A DNA stretch of 64,000 nt from Brachionus plicatilis (taxonomy: Eukaryota > Rotifera > Eurotatoria > Ploima > Brachionidae): assembly GCA_010279815.1 (NCBI GenBank), contig QEOQ01000348.1:220396-284395 (forward strand). Reading direction: 5' to 3'. A program made the translations under genes and the position numbers. Within the stretch, counting starts at the first letter, position 1. Each line of letters begins with the position of its first letter. This document shows, piece after piece, positions 34,720 through 45,936 of the stretch. The notes beneath the pieces were generated by a model. The model saw only the letters and a list, made by a program, of their open reading frames with translations. It did not search any database and was not told the DNA's origin.

Positions 34720-35675
34720 GCAAATAAATTGTATGTTCTATTATGTTTTATAAAAATTTTAAATACAATTTTGAAAGTGCATTGAAAATATGCGATGGTT
34801 GAAATAGATTTTACTTTAGAAATATTTGGAGAAATTTTTGCAATGTCGCTCTATTAAAATTAAATAAAGTGTAACAAACATTGATTAATTTTTTTAGAAA
34901 TTTTAATAAAAGACTAATTAATCATTAATTTATTCAAATGAATTAAAAACTAAGCTCTGATTGTTAGAAAACTCAGATTAAAAATTATACAATATAATTT
35001 TTAGATTTTTCTTAAATTTCAAAAAAATGGCTAATCGCTAAAATTTAAAAAAAAATCAATTTTGATCTCTTGATCACATTGCTTTTAAGAAATCAAGAGT
35101 TTAAATATTCAAATGATTTTTAATCCTCTGATTAATTTGACATTGGTTCGATTTGATTCTCAATATTCCTTTAATTGCAACTTAAATTTCATAAATCATA
35201 CATTAGCAATTGAATTCTAAGATTTTTAGTTAAATTGTGATTGAAAAACATTTAATAAGAAAAAAATAGCTTATTGATTAAATTTTTTATAAATTGTACT
35301 TTATTTAAAATTTTTTTACTTCTTTAAAGCATTGAGTATAAAATTAAATCAAACCAACTTAAATATTAAAAAAAAAATTTTAACTAGTTAAATTATTGCC
35401 TTTTTCAACAGTCAAAAGATCAAAAATTTTATTAAGAATTAGTAAAAGTAAAAAGTAAAGTAAAGTAATAGAGTTTTATTTTTTTCCTTAAAATTTTATA
35501 AAACTAAATAATCTATGTTTGATACACTATATTTAATTTTAATAGAGCGACATTGCAAAAATTTCTCCAAATATTTCTAAAATAAAATCTATCTAAACCA
35601 TTGCACATTTTCAATGCATTTTCAAAATTGTATTTAAAATTTTTATAAAACATAATAGAACATACCAAATTTATT
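34720..35675. mobile_element. Non-autonomous DNA element, about 0.95 kb, long terminal inverted repeats
   Basis: About 155-bp arms (34722-34878 and 35518-35672) are inverse copies. Examples are tgttctattatgttttataa, ttttgaaagtgcattgaaaa, tttggagaaatttttgcaat and gtcgctctattaaaatt, each found inverted on the right. The interior has no ORF. Outer ends and target duplication are not sharply defined. Confidence 0.7.
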
Positions 35676-35857
35676 ATAAAATAAAAATAACCTAAATGTA
35701 TTTAAACTTATTTAACCAAATTTAAATATTTTTATTTAATAAATTTTTTTTTTCTTTATTAAAAAAAACTATTAAAGGCTGTTTAACATTTGTTGAATCA
35801 AATTACCAAGATCAAATATTTATTTAAATAAAAGAAAAATAATTATAAATGGCGTAA

Positions 35858-38258
35858 TTATTTGTTTGAGCTCATGAACATTTCGAATTGTGATTCGAGA
35901 TCAAATTCTTGGTGTCTAAAGCTTTTAAATTTACAATCTTTGTTCGAGCTGGCACAAAGTTGGCTTGCTCTGGGAACTTTTCGAAATTTTTTGAAATTTT
36001 TCTTGCCTTCATGATTCGAATTTGGATAACTTTGACAAGTCGCTGAGGTTTTATTTCTTACCAATGGTTCATATTTAATCACAATTTGTGCACTTGGCTG
36101 AATAGTGCCAGATTTATTGAGCTGAGACTGTTGAAGTGATTCTGGCGGATTCAGCTTGGAATAAACTAAACTAGACTCTAAGCCTGTTCTGTGCCAACTT
36201 TTATTTTCTTTTTTTATTTCTGGTTCTTGTTTAGCTGGTGGTTTTTCTTTTGGCACAGCTTTTTCGGTTAATTTTGTCTCATTCATTTTATATTTAATCG
36301 GTGGAGACTTTTTTTTAGACTCACACAAAGGCTCTTGGTTCTCAGCTGGTCTTTTTCTAACTGGTTCTGGAGTGTCCGAAACTATGAACAAGTCCTCAGC
36401 TTTATTCTCAAACTGGAACAGACAAGAGTCTTGGCTTTTATTCTGCATTTCAGTTTGTTGACTATCACAAAGCTCGTAGTTATTCCTGAAGCAGGTGTCG
36501 GTCAGAGTCTGGGAGGCTACTTTGGCTATTTTATCTATTTTATTGCGTTTTATCGGGTTACAATACTGGTCAAGATTGGCATGCAGTACCGCCAAACCAA
36601 TTTCGCATTCGTCAATCAATCTATGTCCGATTCTTAAAAAAAACTAAATAAATAATAAACCAATTTTTGAAAATTTAGCGCTTTAAATTAAATTAAATTT
36701 TTTTTTTAATAAAATTATTTGAATTTTATAATTATTTGACTATAGGCTCAAAATTAATTATGATTAGTAAAGTATTTTAGGGTATAAAATATAAATTTTA
36801 ATTAAAATAATAAATGCATTTATTTTGAAATAATTTAGAACAGGATAATCAATCGACCGTTCGGTCATGTCAAGAAAAAATTATTTTTATATTGATACAG
36901 AAATTATTAAAAAAAAAAAAAAATTTATTTAAAATTTTGTAAAAAGAATGCTTACAGGTGAAGAAAACTTTCCATTTTTAGCTGAACATTATTCATTTGA
37001 GGATCCGTGCTGTCACTGCGAATGAACATTAGGGCCTTTTCATTAACTTTATTCTTATTCACATGAATACTTTTGTCAAAAAGCTCGCATTTGCCAGATG
37101 CCAACTCGATTATGTTCTGAAATTTTTGTAGCTGAAAAATTAATCATTAAATTAATCAAGCATGACTGAATATTTTGTATTTAAATGTTTTTAAAAGCGA
37201 TCATCCTGCATAAAAATGAAGATATCAATTTTATGCTTGGTTTTGATCATGTGTGCCCAGATGCTTTTAATCGGGTCAACAGTGACCACAAACCAACTGG
37301 ATGTGAATAAACACCAAGTTTTAGAACATGCTAATTTGCCATTAAGACAAAAGGTAAAAAAATTTAAAACTCGCAAGATTCCGATCAAAAGGAAAAAAAT
37401 CAAAAGAACAAAAAAAACAACTCCAACTAGAAATTAATACCTGTTTATCTGATAAAAAGACAAAAATTTTTTCTTTGAACAAAACTTGTCTTTTCGAATT
37501 TGGCTCAAATTTAATCATTTCAGATTCAAGATTTTCTTCGCCAATTGGTGGCAAAAAACTTTATTTTTAATTTTTTTAAATAAATTTTTTTTTTTAATTT
37601 AAACATTTTTACTCTTTGGGGTCGGGTAAAGACTCAGAATTTATAATCTCTTCCAAATATTTGACAGTGACTATTCTTTTTTGACTAATTAGAGCATCAA
37701 TTACTTTAACAGTGACTGTAATTGATTCCATAATGACCAAATCGCATTCATTGATCCAATCTTGAACCAAATGACCGCCAAGTTCGGTCACCAAATGACA
37801 AACTTTGTCTCTATTAGCCCTGGAAAGACAAGACGTGGTCACTATTAGTGGATCATGGCACAGTCTAAGCAAACAAAATGAATTTTACTTTTCCATTAGT
37901 GGTACTTACTGGTAAATGGAATTATAAGCACCGAATCTAATGACATCATTTTGTTTAAGCGCTTTGAAGCCATCTATCTTTTTGCTATTAATAAAAGTAC
38001 CGAATTTTGAATTATCGGTGAGGACTATACTCGGCAAAGATTCAAGGTTTGACTTGATGGATTTCAATCAAAATTATTTAAGGAAGTGAATGCATTTTTA
38101 AAGTTATAAGCTTACACATTGATCTTGGTCGAATTTTATCAGAAGTTCTGCATGTAAACGCGACACTGTTTGGTCTGAATCAATTGGAATGTCAACTTCG
38201 GCATTGGGCATCAATCGACCAATTTTATATTTTTTATTGCTTAATAAAATTTTGGATT
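35858..38258 (-). CDS. NBN: Nibrin (NBS1), DNA double-strand-break sensor of the MRN complex
   Basis: Adaptor that brings MRE11-RAD50 and ATM to DNA breaks in the nucleus. Six exons with consistent phases: 38258-38116, 38052-37910, 37864-37613, 37558-37441, 37131-36956 and 36632-35858; about 535 aa plus an unresolved first exon. FHA domain: YKIGRLMPN, TVSRLHAEL, LTDNSKFGTFINSKKIDG. BRCT region: PLIVTTSCLS, TELGGHLVQDWINECDLVIM, ISQKRIVTVKYLEEI. The second BRCT-like unit includes FKEKIFVF and GHRLIDECEIGLAVL. Near the C-terminus is GKKNFKKFRKV, the conserved MRE11-binding motif. The tail lacks the usual DDLFRYNPY; FDLESQFEMF may substitute for the ATM-binding segment. A candidate start at 38329 would need a 34-bp intron, so the 5' end is uncertain. 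One intron hosts an opposite-strand gene. Confidence 0.93.
37216..37437 (+). CDS. Small secreted, strongly basic protein nested antisense in a nibrin intron
   Basis: 73 aa. Residues 1-21 (MKISILCLVLIMCAQMLLIG) form a classical signal peptide: basic start, hydrophobic core, small residues near the likely cut. The middle (about 22-45) is neutral and His/Asn-rich. The last 28 residues contain 11 Lys and 4 Arg (for example KIPIKRKKIKRTKK). The ORF lies wholly within the nibrin intron 37132-37440 on the other strand, and its stop is three bases from the nibrin splice donor. The basic tail comes partly from A-rich DNA, so an accidental frame is possible. The signal peptide in a GC-richer segment argues for a real gene. 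A cationic peptide or precursor is inference only. Confidence 0.5.
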   Translation: MKISILCLVLIMCAQMLLIGSTVTTNQLDVNKHQVLEHANLPLRQKVKKFKTRKIPIKRKKIKRTKKTTPTRN

Positions 38259-38329
38259 CTAGTTTTCAAAAAATTCAAAAAATTATTAATACTGTAGTTT
38301 AGTCTATTAAGAATTTTTACTTTTTCCAT

Positions 38330-40787
38330 TCTGTTTACTTTTTAAAAACCAAACCATTTTTTTTAAAATAAAATTTTTTTTTCTGTCTAGAAATTTTTAT
38401 TCAAATTTATTTGGATCACGTGATACATAAAAAAGTAAGTTGAATTTTTAACGCTCACTTTGAATAATTTTAAAAAATTTTTAAAAAGATCCATAATTTA
38501 TTTTTCAAATTTTTTAATTTAGCTTAATTTTTTTGTCTCAATGATTTAAGTACTTTCATTCTTTTTAAATAAAGATACAAAAACTATTGTGAAACTTTAA
38601 ATTCATTCCAAAGCTAAAAACAAAATTAAAAATTTTTTTTAATTTGTTCCATCAAAGTTTTTAGAAATTAAAATATAAAATATCTTAAAGTTTATTTTCA
38701 TATTATATTTCATTCCACTGCTTCTGAATTTAAAGCTCAGAATTTTAATAGATGATTACATTTCGTATTTTTCCTTAGTAAAATATACTTTTCTTTTTTT
38801 CTTGAACATAAAATTTAAACCTGAATTTCAAAGAAATTATTTTGATTTATATCGCTGAATTGTCTTGGATAAAATTCACCACGGAAAAACTGAGAAATAA
38901 TAAATTTTTCTATTTCCAATCAATTGGAAAAGAATTTCAATAAAGGTAATATTTTTTTTAAAGAAATATCAATTTTTAATTAAATTTATTTCAAAAATCT
39001 AATTTTTTTCTATAAGAAACTTTTGTTTTATGTTTTATTTGTGTAAAAGTAACAAAAATTTTGTTTAATTATAGATCAAATGTCTACCAAACTTGAGAAA
39101 AATCCAATTATGTCGAGTATTGTTTTTTTTCCATATTAAATTTGGATAAGGGTTAGTAATAAATTTAATAATTTATTGCATCATTAAAATATTAAAAAAA
39201 CAAAAATATCAAAAAAAAAACTTATCAATTAAATTGGAGTTATTTCATTATTAAATTTATAAAATATAAGCAATTCATCTCCTTTTGCAGATAATTTAAG
39301 TGCTCTTTTTTTTAATTTTAATATTAAGCAAATTATCTTATTTCATATTTATTGAAATAAATCATTTATTTTTAGTAAAAATAAAGGCAAATTTGCATCA
39401 GGAAATTAATTTTCCCGCTGTAAAATAAAGCAATTAAAGTTAATAATTTTGTTTTTTCATCTTATTTTTACTTACATAATTTTAATTTTTATTATATTTC
39501 ATAAATTATTTCATTCTAAAATAATTTAAAAGAAATAATCATTTACATGTTCATTGGTATCATTTTTTTCCGAGTTACTGGGCCAGCAGTTAATGGTTCA
39601 GGATCTTGTTTAACTGTATCTCAATTGAGTGAATTGGGTACAACTGCAAATTTTATTTTTGAGAATCAAAACACAAAATTTATTGTCATTAAAAAATTAA
39701 TTAGAAGAATAAATTATATTTTGCTATTTAAATAAATGCAGCTGATCGTGAAACATTTTAAGTCGAACAAACAAATAGAGATCTTTTATATACATTAAAA
39801 AATTCACTTAATATTTAGCTCAAATATTTTTTTCTTATGATAATTAAAATAAAAGATGAAAAAGGTTTCAACAAAAAAATATATAATTTTTAAATTATTG
39901 TGTAAATTTTTTTGAAAAATTAGAAATGTTTTTAAAACTATTTTTATTTTGTAATTTGAATTTTTTAATTTTTATAATATAAATGTCAATGTGACTTTAA
40001 ATAAATAATAAATAATAATAAAATTGAAATAACTTGCGTCAAAAAAAAATTTAAAAATAAAACATCATTCATTTTTTTTTTGATTAAGAATTTGATTGAT
40101 TTAATAAAGAAAGTAAATTGTTAATTTCACAGGTTACAAAAAAATGCTGCAATTTGTTTTTGAAAATTTTATTTTTATCTTTATCTTTAATTTTGAATTT
40201 TACGAGTAAATTTTAAAAAATTAATATTGATGTAACAGGTTATTAATTTTCGCAAAATTGTCCATATACTACTAGAAGTGCGAACAAAAGTCAAATGAAT
40301 CGTATAGCAATTAGAGAATATGAAAAAAGTTGTGTCCTAGACTATAAATTTTGAAATTTGATTTTAATTTGTAAAAGCTTTTTTTTTTAATTTTTTTTGT
40401 ATTTTTTTTGGAATCTTTTTGATTCTAAAATTTGATCTGAAACCTCAATTTGCCTTCAAAAAGGATTTAAAAAAGGGAATCAAAATAGAAATTGAAAAAT
40501 ATGGAGATTGGTCTAATCACAAAAAAAAATAAACGAAATATAAAAATAAAATAAATTTCATAAATTTACATTTTTTTACGTTTTTTTTTAAAAATTGCAA
40601 GAAAAATTTGAAAAATAGCAGCCTTTTCGAATTTACAGTAAAATGAGTAAATTTACGTAAATTCATGTAAAATCATCATAAAGTAGCAGTACTGTAGAAT
40701 AAAATAAAATAAGTAAAAAGAGAAGGAGAGAGAAAGGCGATTTGGTTTTATTTTAAGTTTGTATTTTTTTGTATTTTACATATTTAA
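38330..40787. other. 2.4-kb AT-rich region, transposon debris, no supported gene
   Basis: A short plus-strand frame at 39547-39735 (RVTGPAVNGSGSCLTVSQLS) is GC-richer than its surroundings but unrecognised. At 40268-40300 a stretch like actactagaagtgcgaacaa resembles the piggyBac end at 40788. At 40420-40455 a lone right end of the GGCAAATTGAAG family is visible (atctgaaacctcaatttgcc). Confidence 0.5.
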
Positions 40788-41036
40788 CACTAGAAGCACC
40801 AAGGTGTCAAAATGACTCTTTTTGATTTTTACCAAGTTATAATTCAATAGTCTGAAAAGATTAAAACTTAAAATTATAAAGTTAACATTCAATAAAGTTA
40901 AATTTTAAAAATTTTACATTAATATATTCACATGATGCTTCATTTTTTAAATTGACTATATACTACTAGAAGCACCAAAAAGGGTCAAATAACTCCATTC
41001 TGCACCCCAAACACCTAAAAGTGTAATAAAAGAGCC

Positions 41037-41201
41037 CAAAGTTTAGATGATCAAGAAAACAGTTCTCCAAAGCGTGTTAAGTGTCAAATTCGACTTTGCA
41101 ACAATAATAAAACTAATTTAATCTGTTCATACTGTAATAAAACAGTATGCGGACAATGTACAACGGAACGTGTGATTATTTGTAAAAAATGTGAGAAATA
41201 A
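41037..41201 (+). pseudogene. piggyBac transposase C-terminal Cys-rich domain fragment
   Basis: The frame CQIRLCNNN then LICSYCNKTVCGQCT then VIICKKCEK ends at a stop. This spacing (C-x4-C ... C-x2-C-x4-C-x2-C ... C-x2-C) is the zinc-binding C-terminal domain of piggyBac transposases. The upstream DDD catalytic domain is absent. It supports the element call at 40788-42016. Confidence 0.8.
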
Positions 41202-41202
41202 T

Positions 41203-41893
41203 TTTTATAGTAGTAGTAGTAGTAAAAAAACCGCAGCATGAAATTGATAATGCGGAGCGCGTCAACAGTAGATGACGCCCTGCAGCGGTGGCGAGATGCT
41301 TGTCGAGGTTGTTCTTGAATGAGTTGACTGTAGTTGAGTTGATGACTTCGTCTGGTAGGCCGTTCCAAAAGTTAGCAATTCTATTATTGAAAAAATTGTG
41401 CCTTGGATTACAACATCTTACTATTTCACGCCTGAAAAGTCCTCTATGATCCCCTCGCGGCTCCGAGCATAGCGGTTTTGCGTAGTTTATGTGCTCTAAA
41501 TTTGATTCAAGCTTAAATTTCTGAATTATGTCTCCGCGGATACGCCTTATTGTAGTTAGCCCTAGTTTGCTGCATCGATCTTCGTAGTTTAGGCTTTTGA
41601 ACTCAGGTATGGTTTTCGTGGCTCTGTGTTGTACTTTTTCTAGCAATTTTATGTCTTTCTGGGTGTATGGACTCCAGACCGAGCTTGCAAATTCCAAGTG
41701 CGGTCTAATATAACATGTGTAAAGCTTTTTCCAGAGTTTTGCGTCTCTTAACGTAAAGGCGTTCTTTAATGAGCTGAGTATAAAGTTTGCGTTAGCAGCA
41801 GCTTTACAGACTTGGTGTGATGGCTTAAGATCATTAGAGAGAAAAATGCCGAGGTCTCTTTCGCTTGTGGTTTCAGTTATTATAGGAATCTTT
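41203..41893 (-). pseudogene. LINE reverse transcriptase C-terminal fragment inside the piggyBac element
   Basis: Minus-strand frame: ERDLGIFLSNDLKPSHQVCK, LYTCYIRPHLEFASSVWSPY, LLEKVQHRATKTIPEF, RGDHRGLFRRE, RHNFFNNRIANFWNGLPDEV, TVNSFKNNLDKHL. This is the standard C-terminal third of CR1/Jockey/RTE-like LINE ORF2. It is 5'-truncated at a poly-A-like run (about 41890-41904 on the plus strand). The 3' side ends in a (CTA)n tract (41207-41223), probably the tail microsatellite of this LINE. Related to the fragment at 4849-5172. Confidence 0.9.
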
Positions 41894-42644
41894 TTTTTTT
41901 TTTACATGATTTAAAATTGACATATGATTAATTTAATATATTTTTTTTTCGAACAAAGCCTTAAAACATCTTTAATTTTAAAAAGAGTCATTTGACCCCG
42001 TTTGGTGCTTCTAGTGTTAAGGAAATTATAGATGCAATCTATGTCAAATTTGGGAAATATTTTAATAAACTCAATAAAGTGTAGATTTACATTATTAATT
42101 TTTCTTTGTTTAAATAGAGAGAAATTTAAATCTAGATCATTTATTGTAAAAGAGTTGATAAATTTAGCAAACAAAAAGAAAGAAAATTTTAGATATTAGA
42201 GTATTAGAGTTTGCATGAATTGAAATGAACTTCACAAAGGCCTCTAGATTTTAAAATCCATTTTTATTTAAATTAAAAATTTTTTCCATTAAAGATATTT
42301 TGAAGGAAAAAAATCAAACACGACATGATTTTGCTACAGGCTTAATTAAAAAAAATAAGCAGGTTTTTATCACTAAAAGTTGATAAAAATTAAGACAATG
42401 CATCTGATATTGACTTGTGCATTCAATGTGTATTTTTTAAATTAGGCCACACCTGGCCCACGAATATTTGAAAGCGATTAGATTAGAGTTTAAGACAAGC
42501 TTTGAGACCTAGTACTAAAATTAAATTCGCACAAATAATTTATTATAAAATTATCCATTTTAAAATCAAAAGTTCCAATTGACTTGTGTCGATAGAGAGA
42601 AAATCACACACAAAATCGAGTTAGCATAGACTGGCTGAAAAAAC

Positions 42645-43206
42645 ATGGATAACCGAAAGTATGTCAGATGTGGCCATATTTTTGGTAAAAAAAAATTTTT
42701 TTTTTTAAAGAGCTAAGCGATCGCGAAGCACGACCGCTGCGGATGATGCGTTTTGGGACTGTCCATTGTGCACTTATCGAAACAAAAACGAGTCGTTCCG
42801 ATGCGAGATGTGCAACATGCGCAAAGGAACGTCTACTCGCAAGCCCCGCATTTCACAAGTTACGCAACAGCTAGCCACCATAGAAAACCAAATCGAACAG
42901 GAACGCAAAAAGGAAAAGCGCAAAGAAATTCTCCTCAAGTCCAAAGGCCACAGAAAATACCCGAAGCACTTCAAGTTCGACAACGCTCAGACCATTTCGA
43001 TTACAGTTAACGATGTGACAGTGTTTATAACAGATGTTGAGCTGAACAGTCATGAGAACGAGGAGGAAGCTTGCAAATCGCTTAGCACAAAGTCTAGCCG
43101 ATCCAAACTAGAAGTGGACTCCAAGGATAGTGCAGATAACACAACAAGCTCAGATAACGACTCGTCCAAGAATGAGGCTGAGCCTGTAGCGAACACCAAT
43201 GATTGA
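42645..43206 (+). CDS. RYBP: RYBP/YAF2 Polycomb-associated zinc-finger protein
   Basis: Subunit of variant PRC1 that binds RING1 and ubiquitinated H2A; nuclear. Two exons, 42645-42658 and 42711-43206 (phase 2, GT-AG), 169 aa against about 180-230 in vertebrates. RanBP2-type zinc finger: FWDCPLCTYRNKNESFRCEM then CNMRKGTSTRKPRIS, with four Cys, almost identical to YAF2/RYBP. The RING1-binding beta-hairpin is TISITVNDVTVFITDVE near residues 102-118. The Ser/Asp-rich C-terminus is as in the family. The 14-bp first exon carries only MDNRK; the ATG and splice preserve the conserved KAKRSR...ADDAFWDC leader. Confidence 0.95.
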
Positions 43207-43805
43207 ATTGTAAATAAATTGAGTCTTCTTTTTTAAACGAGGTGCTGATTTTGTTGTATAAATTGAGCCAATTTTTTCTTTTAGTAAACAGTGCCTTGGG
43301 TCTGTAGAGCTTGGGGTCGCTTCTTTTTTCATTTTTTTTCTGTTTTTTTTTTTTTATTCTCTCTTCTCAAGTGTGTGTTTATTTTTTCTCTTTTTATATT
43401 TAAAACAATTATTAAAGTATTTGTGGAAAACAAAGTTTGTTTGTTTGTTAATAAAAAATGTCAGACTTTATTTTTTAGAAATTTAATTTATTAATAAAAT
43501 AAGCGGACGGTCCTCTACTACAAGTTGACAGACAAAATTGTTGCTATCTGCTTACTATTTAGAACTGAAAAATAAAAAAAGAAGAGCTTTATATTATTAT
43601 TTATTTAAATTTAAATTCAACGCCCCATAGGCACAAAAAAACTATTAAATTAAGTTAAATTATCTTTTTACATAAAGCAAACCATTTAATTGATCATTTA
43701 AGTAAAAAAATCTTTTCCTGGTCTATGTAAACTTTTATTAAAGTCATTATGAATTTAATCGAGTCAATTAGCCGTTTTTTTCAAGCGAGTGTTTAGTCCG
43801 ACTAC
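43207..43805. other. 0.6-kb spacer between RYBP and a small orphan gene
   Basis: RYBP 3' UTR and intergenic sequence with pyrimidine-rich tracts (43320-43400). A GC-richer patch aagcggacggtcctctacta at 43500 is unexplained. No frame is supported. Confidence 0.5.
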
Positions 43806-44015
43806 ATGGACAGCACTGAACATATTCACTCTCAAGCAAAAATCGAAATGGTAGAGCCACGGCTTTTAAAACTGACTCACAGATACTACGACAAAATCAT
43901 CCTCAATGGAGAAAGCCATCAAGTAATAAGCGAAATAATTGACCAAAATCAAATCAATGAAAATTATAAATCAAAACAACACAAAAAAAAAACGAAGAAC
44001 AACTTGTTTGGATGA
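43806..44015 (+). CDS. Uncharacterised 69-aa protein
   Basis: Frame MDSTEHIHSQAKIEMVEPRL then LKLTHRYYDKIILNGESHQV then ISEIIDQNQINEN with a Lys-rich tail and stop. Base composition and amino-acid spread look coding and helical. The ATG is preceded by a GC-richer stretch (aagcgagtgtttagtccgac) that would suit a 5' UTR. No signal peptide or family motif recognised. Could also be the single coding exon of a longer gene. Confidence 0.45.
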   Translation: MDSTEHIHSQAKIEMVEPRLLKLTHRYYDKIILNGESHQVISEIIDQNQINENYKSKQHKKKTKNNLFG

Positions 44016-44564
44016 ATATCCCCATACATTATTCTAATTTTATTCCTACCATATGGAAAAAATTAAAAAAAAATTATAACTAAAAACTTAAAATTTATTC
44101 AAAACATAAAATTTTTACTTATCTTTACTTTTGGGCTGTGAGAAAACTATGGCTTTCGCATCTTTCCTTAACCTTTTTTAAATAATAATAAAAATTTAGA
44201 CGGACTGCTTGGAAGCCAATTGCTTCCTTTCAGCCCCCGTTCTTGCTTGTTCTTTTATTTAAATTAAAAGTAATTTAGAAAAAAATGTTGTTTTAGTTTT
44301 AAACGAAATCCATAAAAAAAAGTTACTATGTGATCTAAATAAAAATAAACAAAAAAGAACTAATTTGAAAAGCATAAATTTTTTTTTTTTTTGCTTTACT
44401 CTCATTTTTTAGATAAATTAAAAAAAAACAAAAATGCCCAAATATCTCGATATGAATTGAAAATTAAAGATAATCTATCAAAAAATTCATTTAATTACTT
44501 CGTCCGATTTTAATACCTTTCTGATTTGATTCTCGTTTTAGACAATAGGATGACTTCTCAAAGG
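44016..44564. other. 0.55-kb spacer
   Basis: Contains a small perfect hairpin ggaagccaattgcttcc near 44210-44227 within a GC-richer patch followed by tcagcccccgttcttgcttg. Nothing identifies it as a known RNA gene. The rest is A/T-rich. Confidence 0.4.
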
Positions 44565-44804
44565 AACCATAGTAAACTATAACCACAAAAATAGTAAATT
44601 ATACCACTGATTTAATAAAACAACCATAAATTAAATTTTCAATCACATATTCAGTTCTTTTTCACAAATCTAATTATAATACCAATAATTTATATTTTAA
44701 ACCATATTTTGATTGCTATAACCATATAGTTATTTGTAAAATAGTATCAAAAGAAAAATAAAAAATAACAAAATAAAAATACTTTTGCTTAAATTTATTC
44801 AAAC

Positions 44805-45936
44805 CAGAGTTGTTTTAAAATCATAAAGTCAAAGTCAACCTAGTCATCAGACTTGATTATTATAAAAGTCTTAAAATCCATGTGGCCGCCTAAATAACTA
44901 CATGGAACGGAAAAAAATTCGAATATTAATTTTGAATTAAAACTGGCTCATTTTTGAAAGATGATAAAATAAACAATTTATTATTTTAGAGGATTAAAAA
45001 TTGATTATAATGATAAACGTTTCGGAAATATCGAGAAATGTAAAATTTGTGACACACAAATGAAAAAAAAATATTTTTTTGTTTTAATAAATGTAAGCAA
45101 AAGCATTTTTATTTAGTTATTTTTTATACTTCTTTTTAGAGTTGAAAAAGTCCCAAAAAAAGGGCAAATTGAAGTTTAAGATCAAGATCAAAAGATCAAA
45201 ATATAAATTGAAATATTTTTTTTAAGAATAGAGAAAAAATAAATTTTTTCCAAAGCAATTACTTGACATGGCATGTCAAGTTTATTTTCATTTTTAAAAT
45301 TTTAAAATGTTCCTTTTTATTAAACTTTAATAGGTTTAAATATTTTAATTGATTTTAATAAAAATTTAATTTTAAAGACAAAAAAATTCACTGTTTTTAA
45401 ATTTTAAATTTATTTAAGTGGAAAAATAAAATTACTTTTGTTTGAATGAATGGATATAAAAGTTATAAATTTGAATTTGTGAATTAACTTAACCTGAATT
45501 ATTTAAATTATTGATTGTTTTTGTTAAATAAATAAGAGATCAATCATTTGATGTTTATTTGATAATGAACTATTATTAGACATTACATGTCTAATAATGT
45601 TTAGTATTTATTTCTTAAAAATTATCAAAATCATTAAATTAATTAAGTTTTGAAATTTTAAATGATCGTTTTGATCTTAAAATTTTATCTGAAACTTCAA
45701 TTTGCCAAAAAAAGTACAAGTCATTAAAAAAAATTCCAAAAAATTTTTTTTTTAAATTTGCTAGATCAGTCTTCATACCAAAAAATTTATATACTCTTGG
45801 GTTGTCTAATGCAGTAGATTTGCCATATATCAGAATTTTCTTGCAATTTTAGCATAAATGTCTTCACAATTCTTCTTCAGTATTTAAAATTTTATAGCTC
45901 GAATTTGACTTGACTTGAGACTTTTAAACTACTCTG
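44805..45936. mobile_element. hAT-like MITE (CAGAGTTGTT ends), interrupted
   Basis: The left end CAGAGTTGTTTTAAAATC and right end GACTTTTAAACTACTCTG match the ends of the element at 55273-55592. AAGTCAAAGTCAA and TTGACTTGACTTGAGAC subterminal repeats are also shared. No matching 8-bp flanks are visible, so one end may have been altered. It is interrupted by 45163-45706. Confidence 0.65.
45163..45706. mobile_element. Non-autonomous TIR element, GGCAAATTGAAG family (copy 3, most complete)
   Basis: Ends GGCAAATTGAAGTTTAAGAT and inverse (ATCTGAAACTTCAATTTGCC). The 8-bp flank aaaaaaag is on both sides (45155-45162 and 45707-45714), though low complexity. 544 bp without ORF. Homologous throughout to 2500-2964 and about 29000-29467. 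Confidence 0.8.

Larger units (their letters stand above)
31406..35857. other. 4.4-kb region upstream of SLC22, repeats only
   Basis: Contains the inverted element at 33604-33910, repeat copy B at 34034-34287, and a TIR element at 34720-35675. A mildly GC-richer patch at 31740-32200 carries frames on the minus strand that match nothing I know. The SLC22 promoter must lie near 31430-31600. No coding gene is supported. Confidence 0.55.
40788..42016. mobile_element. piggyBac-type element with TTAA target duplications
   Basis: The left end CACTAGAAGCACCAAGGTGT and the right end (inverse of CACTAGAAGCACCAAACGGG) are inverted repeats carrying the GTCAAATGAC-like subterminal motif. TTAA sits immediately outside both ends (40784-40787 and 42017-42020), as required for piggyBac. 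Inside is the last part of a transposase (41037-41201) and a LINE inserted on the opposite strand. A second end-like stretch lies at 40968-41000 (actactagaagcaccaaaaa). The element is internally deleted. Confidence 0.88.

Noticed and set aside
39547..39735. 62-aa plus-strand ORF (RVTGPAVNGSGSCL...)
   Set aside because: Slightly GC-richer but isolated, unrecognised, and followed by low-complexity residues; left as an unexplained patch.
44205..44260. Small hairpin ggaagc-caatt-gcttcc as a possible ncRNA or histone 3' stem-loop
   Set aside because: Sequence does not match the histone stem-loop or any snRNA I know, and there is no adjacent histone gene.
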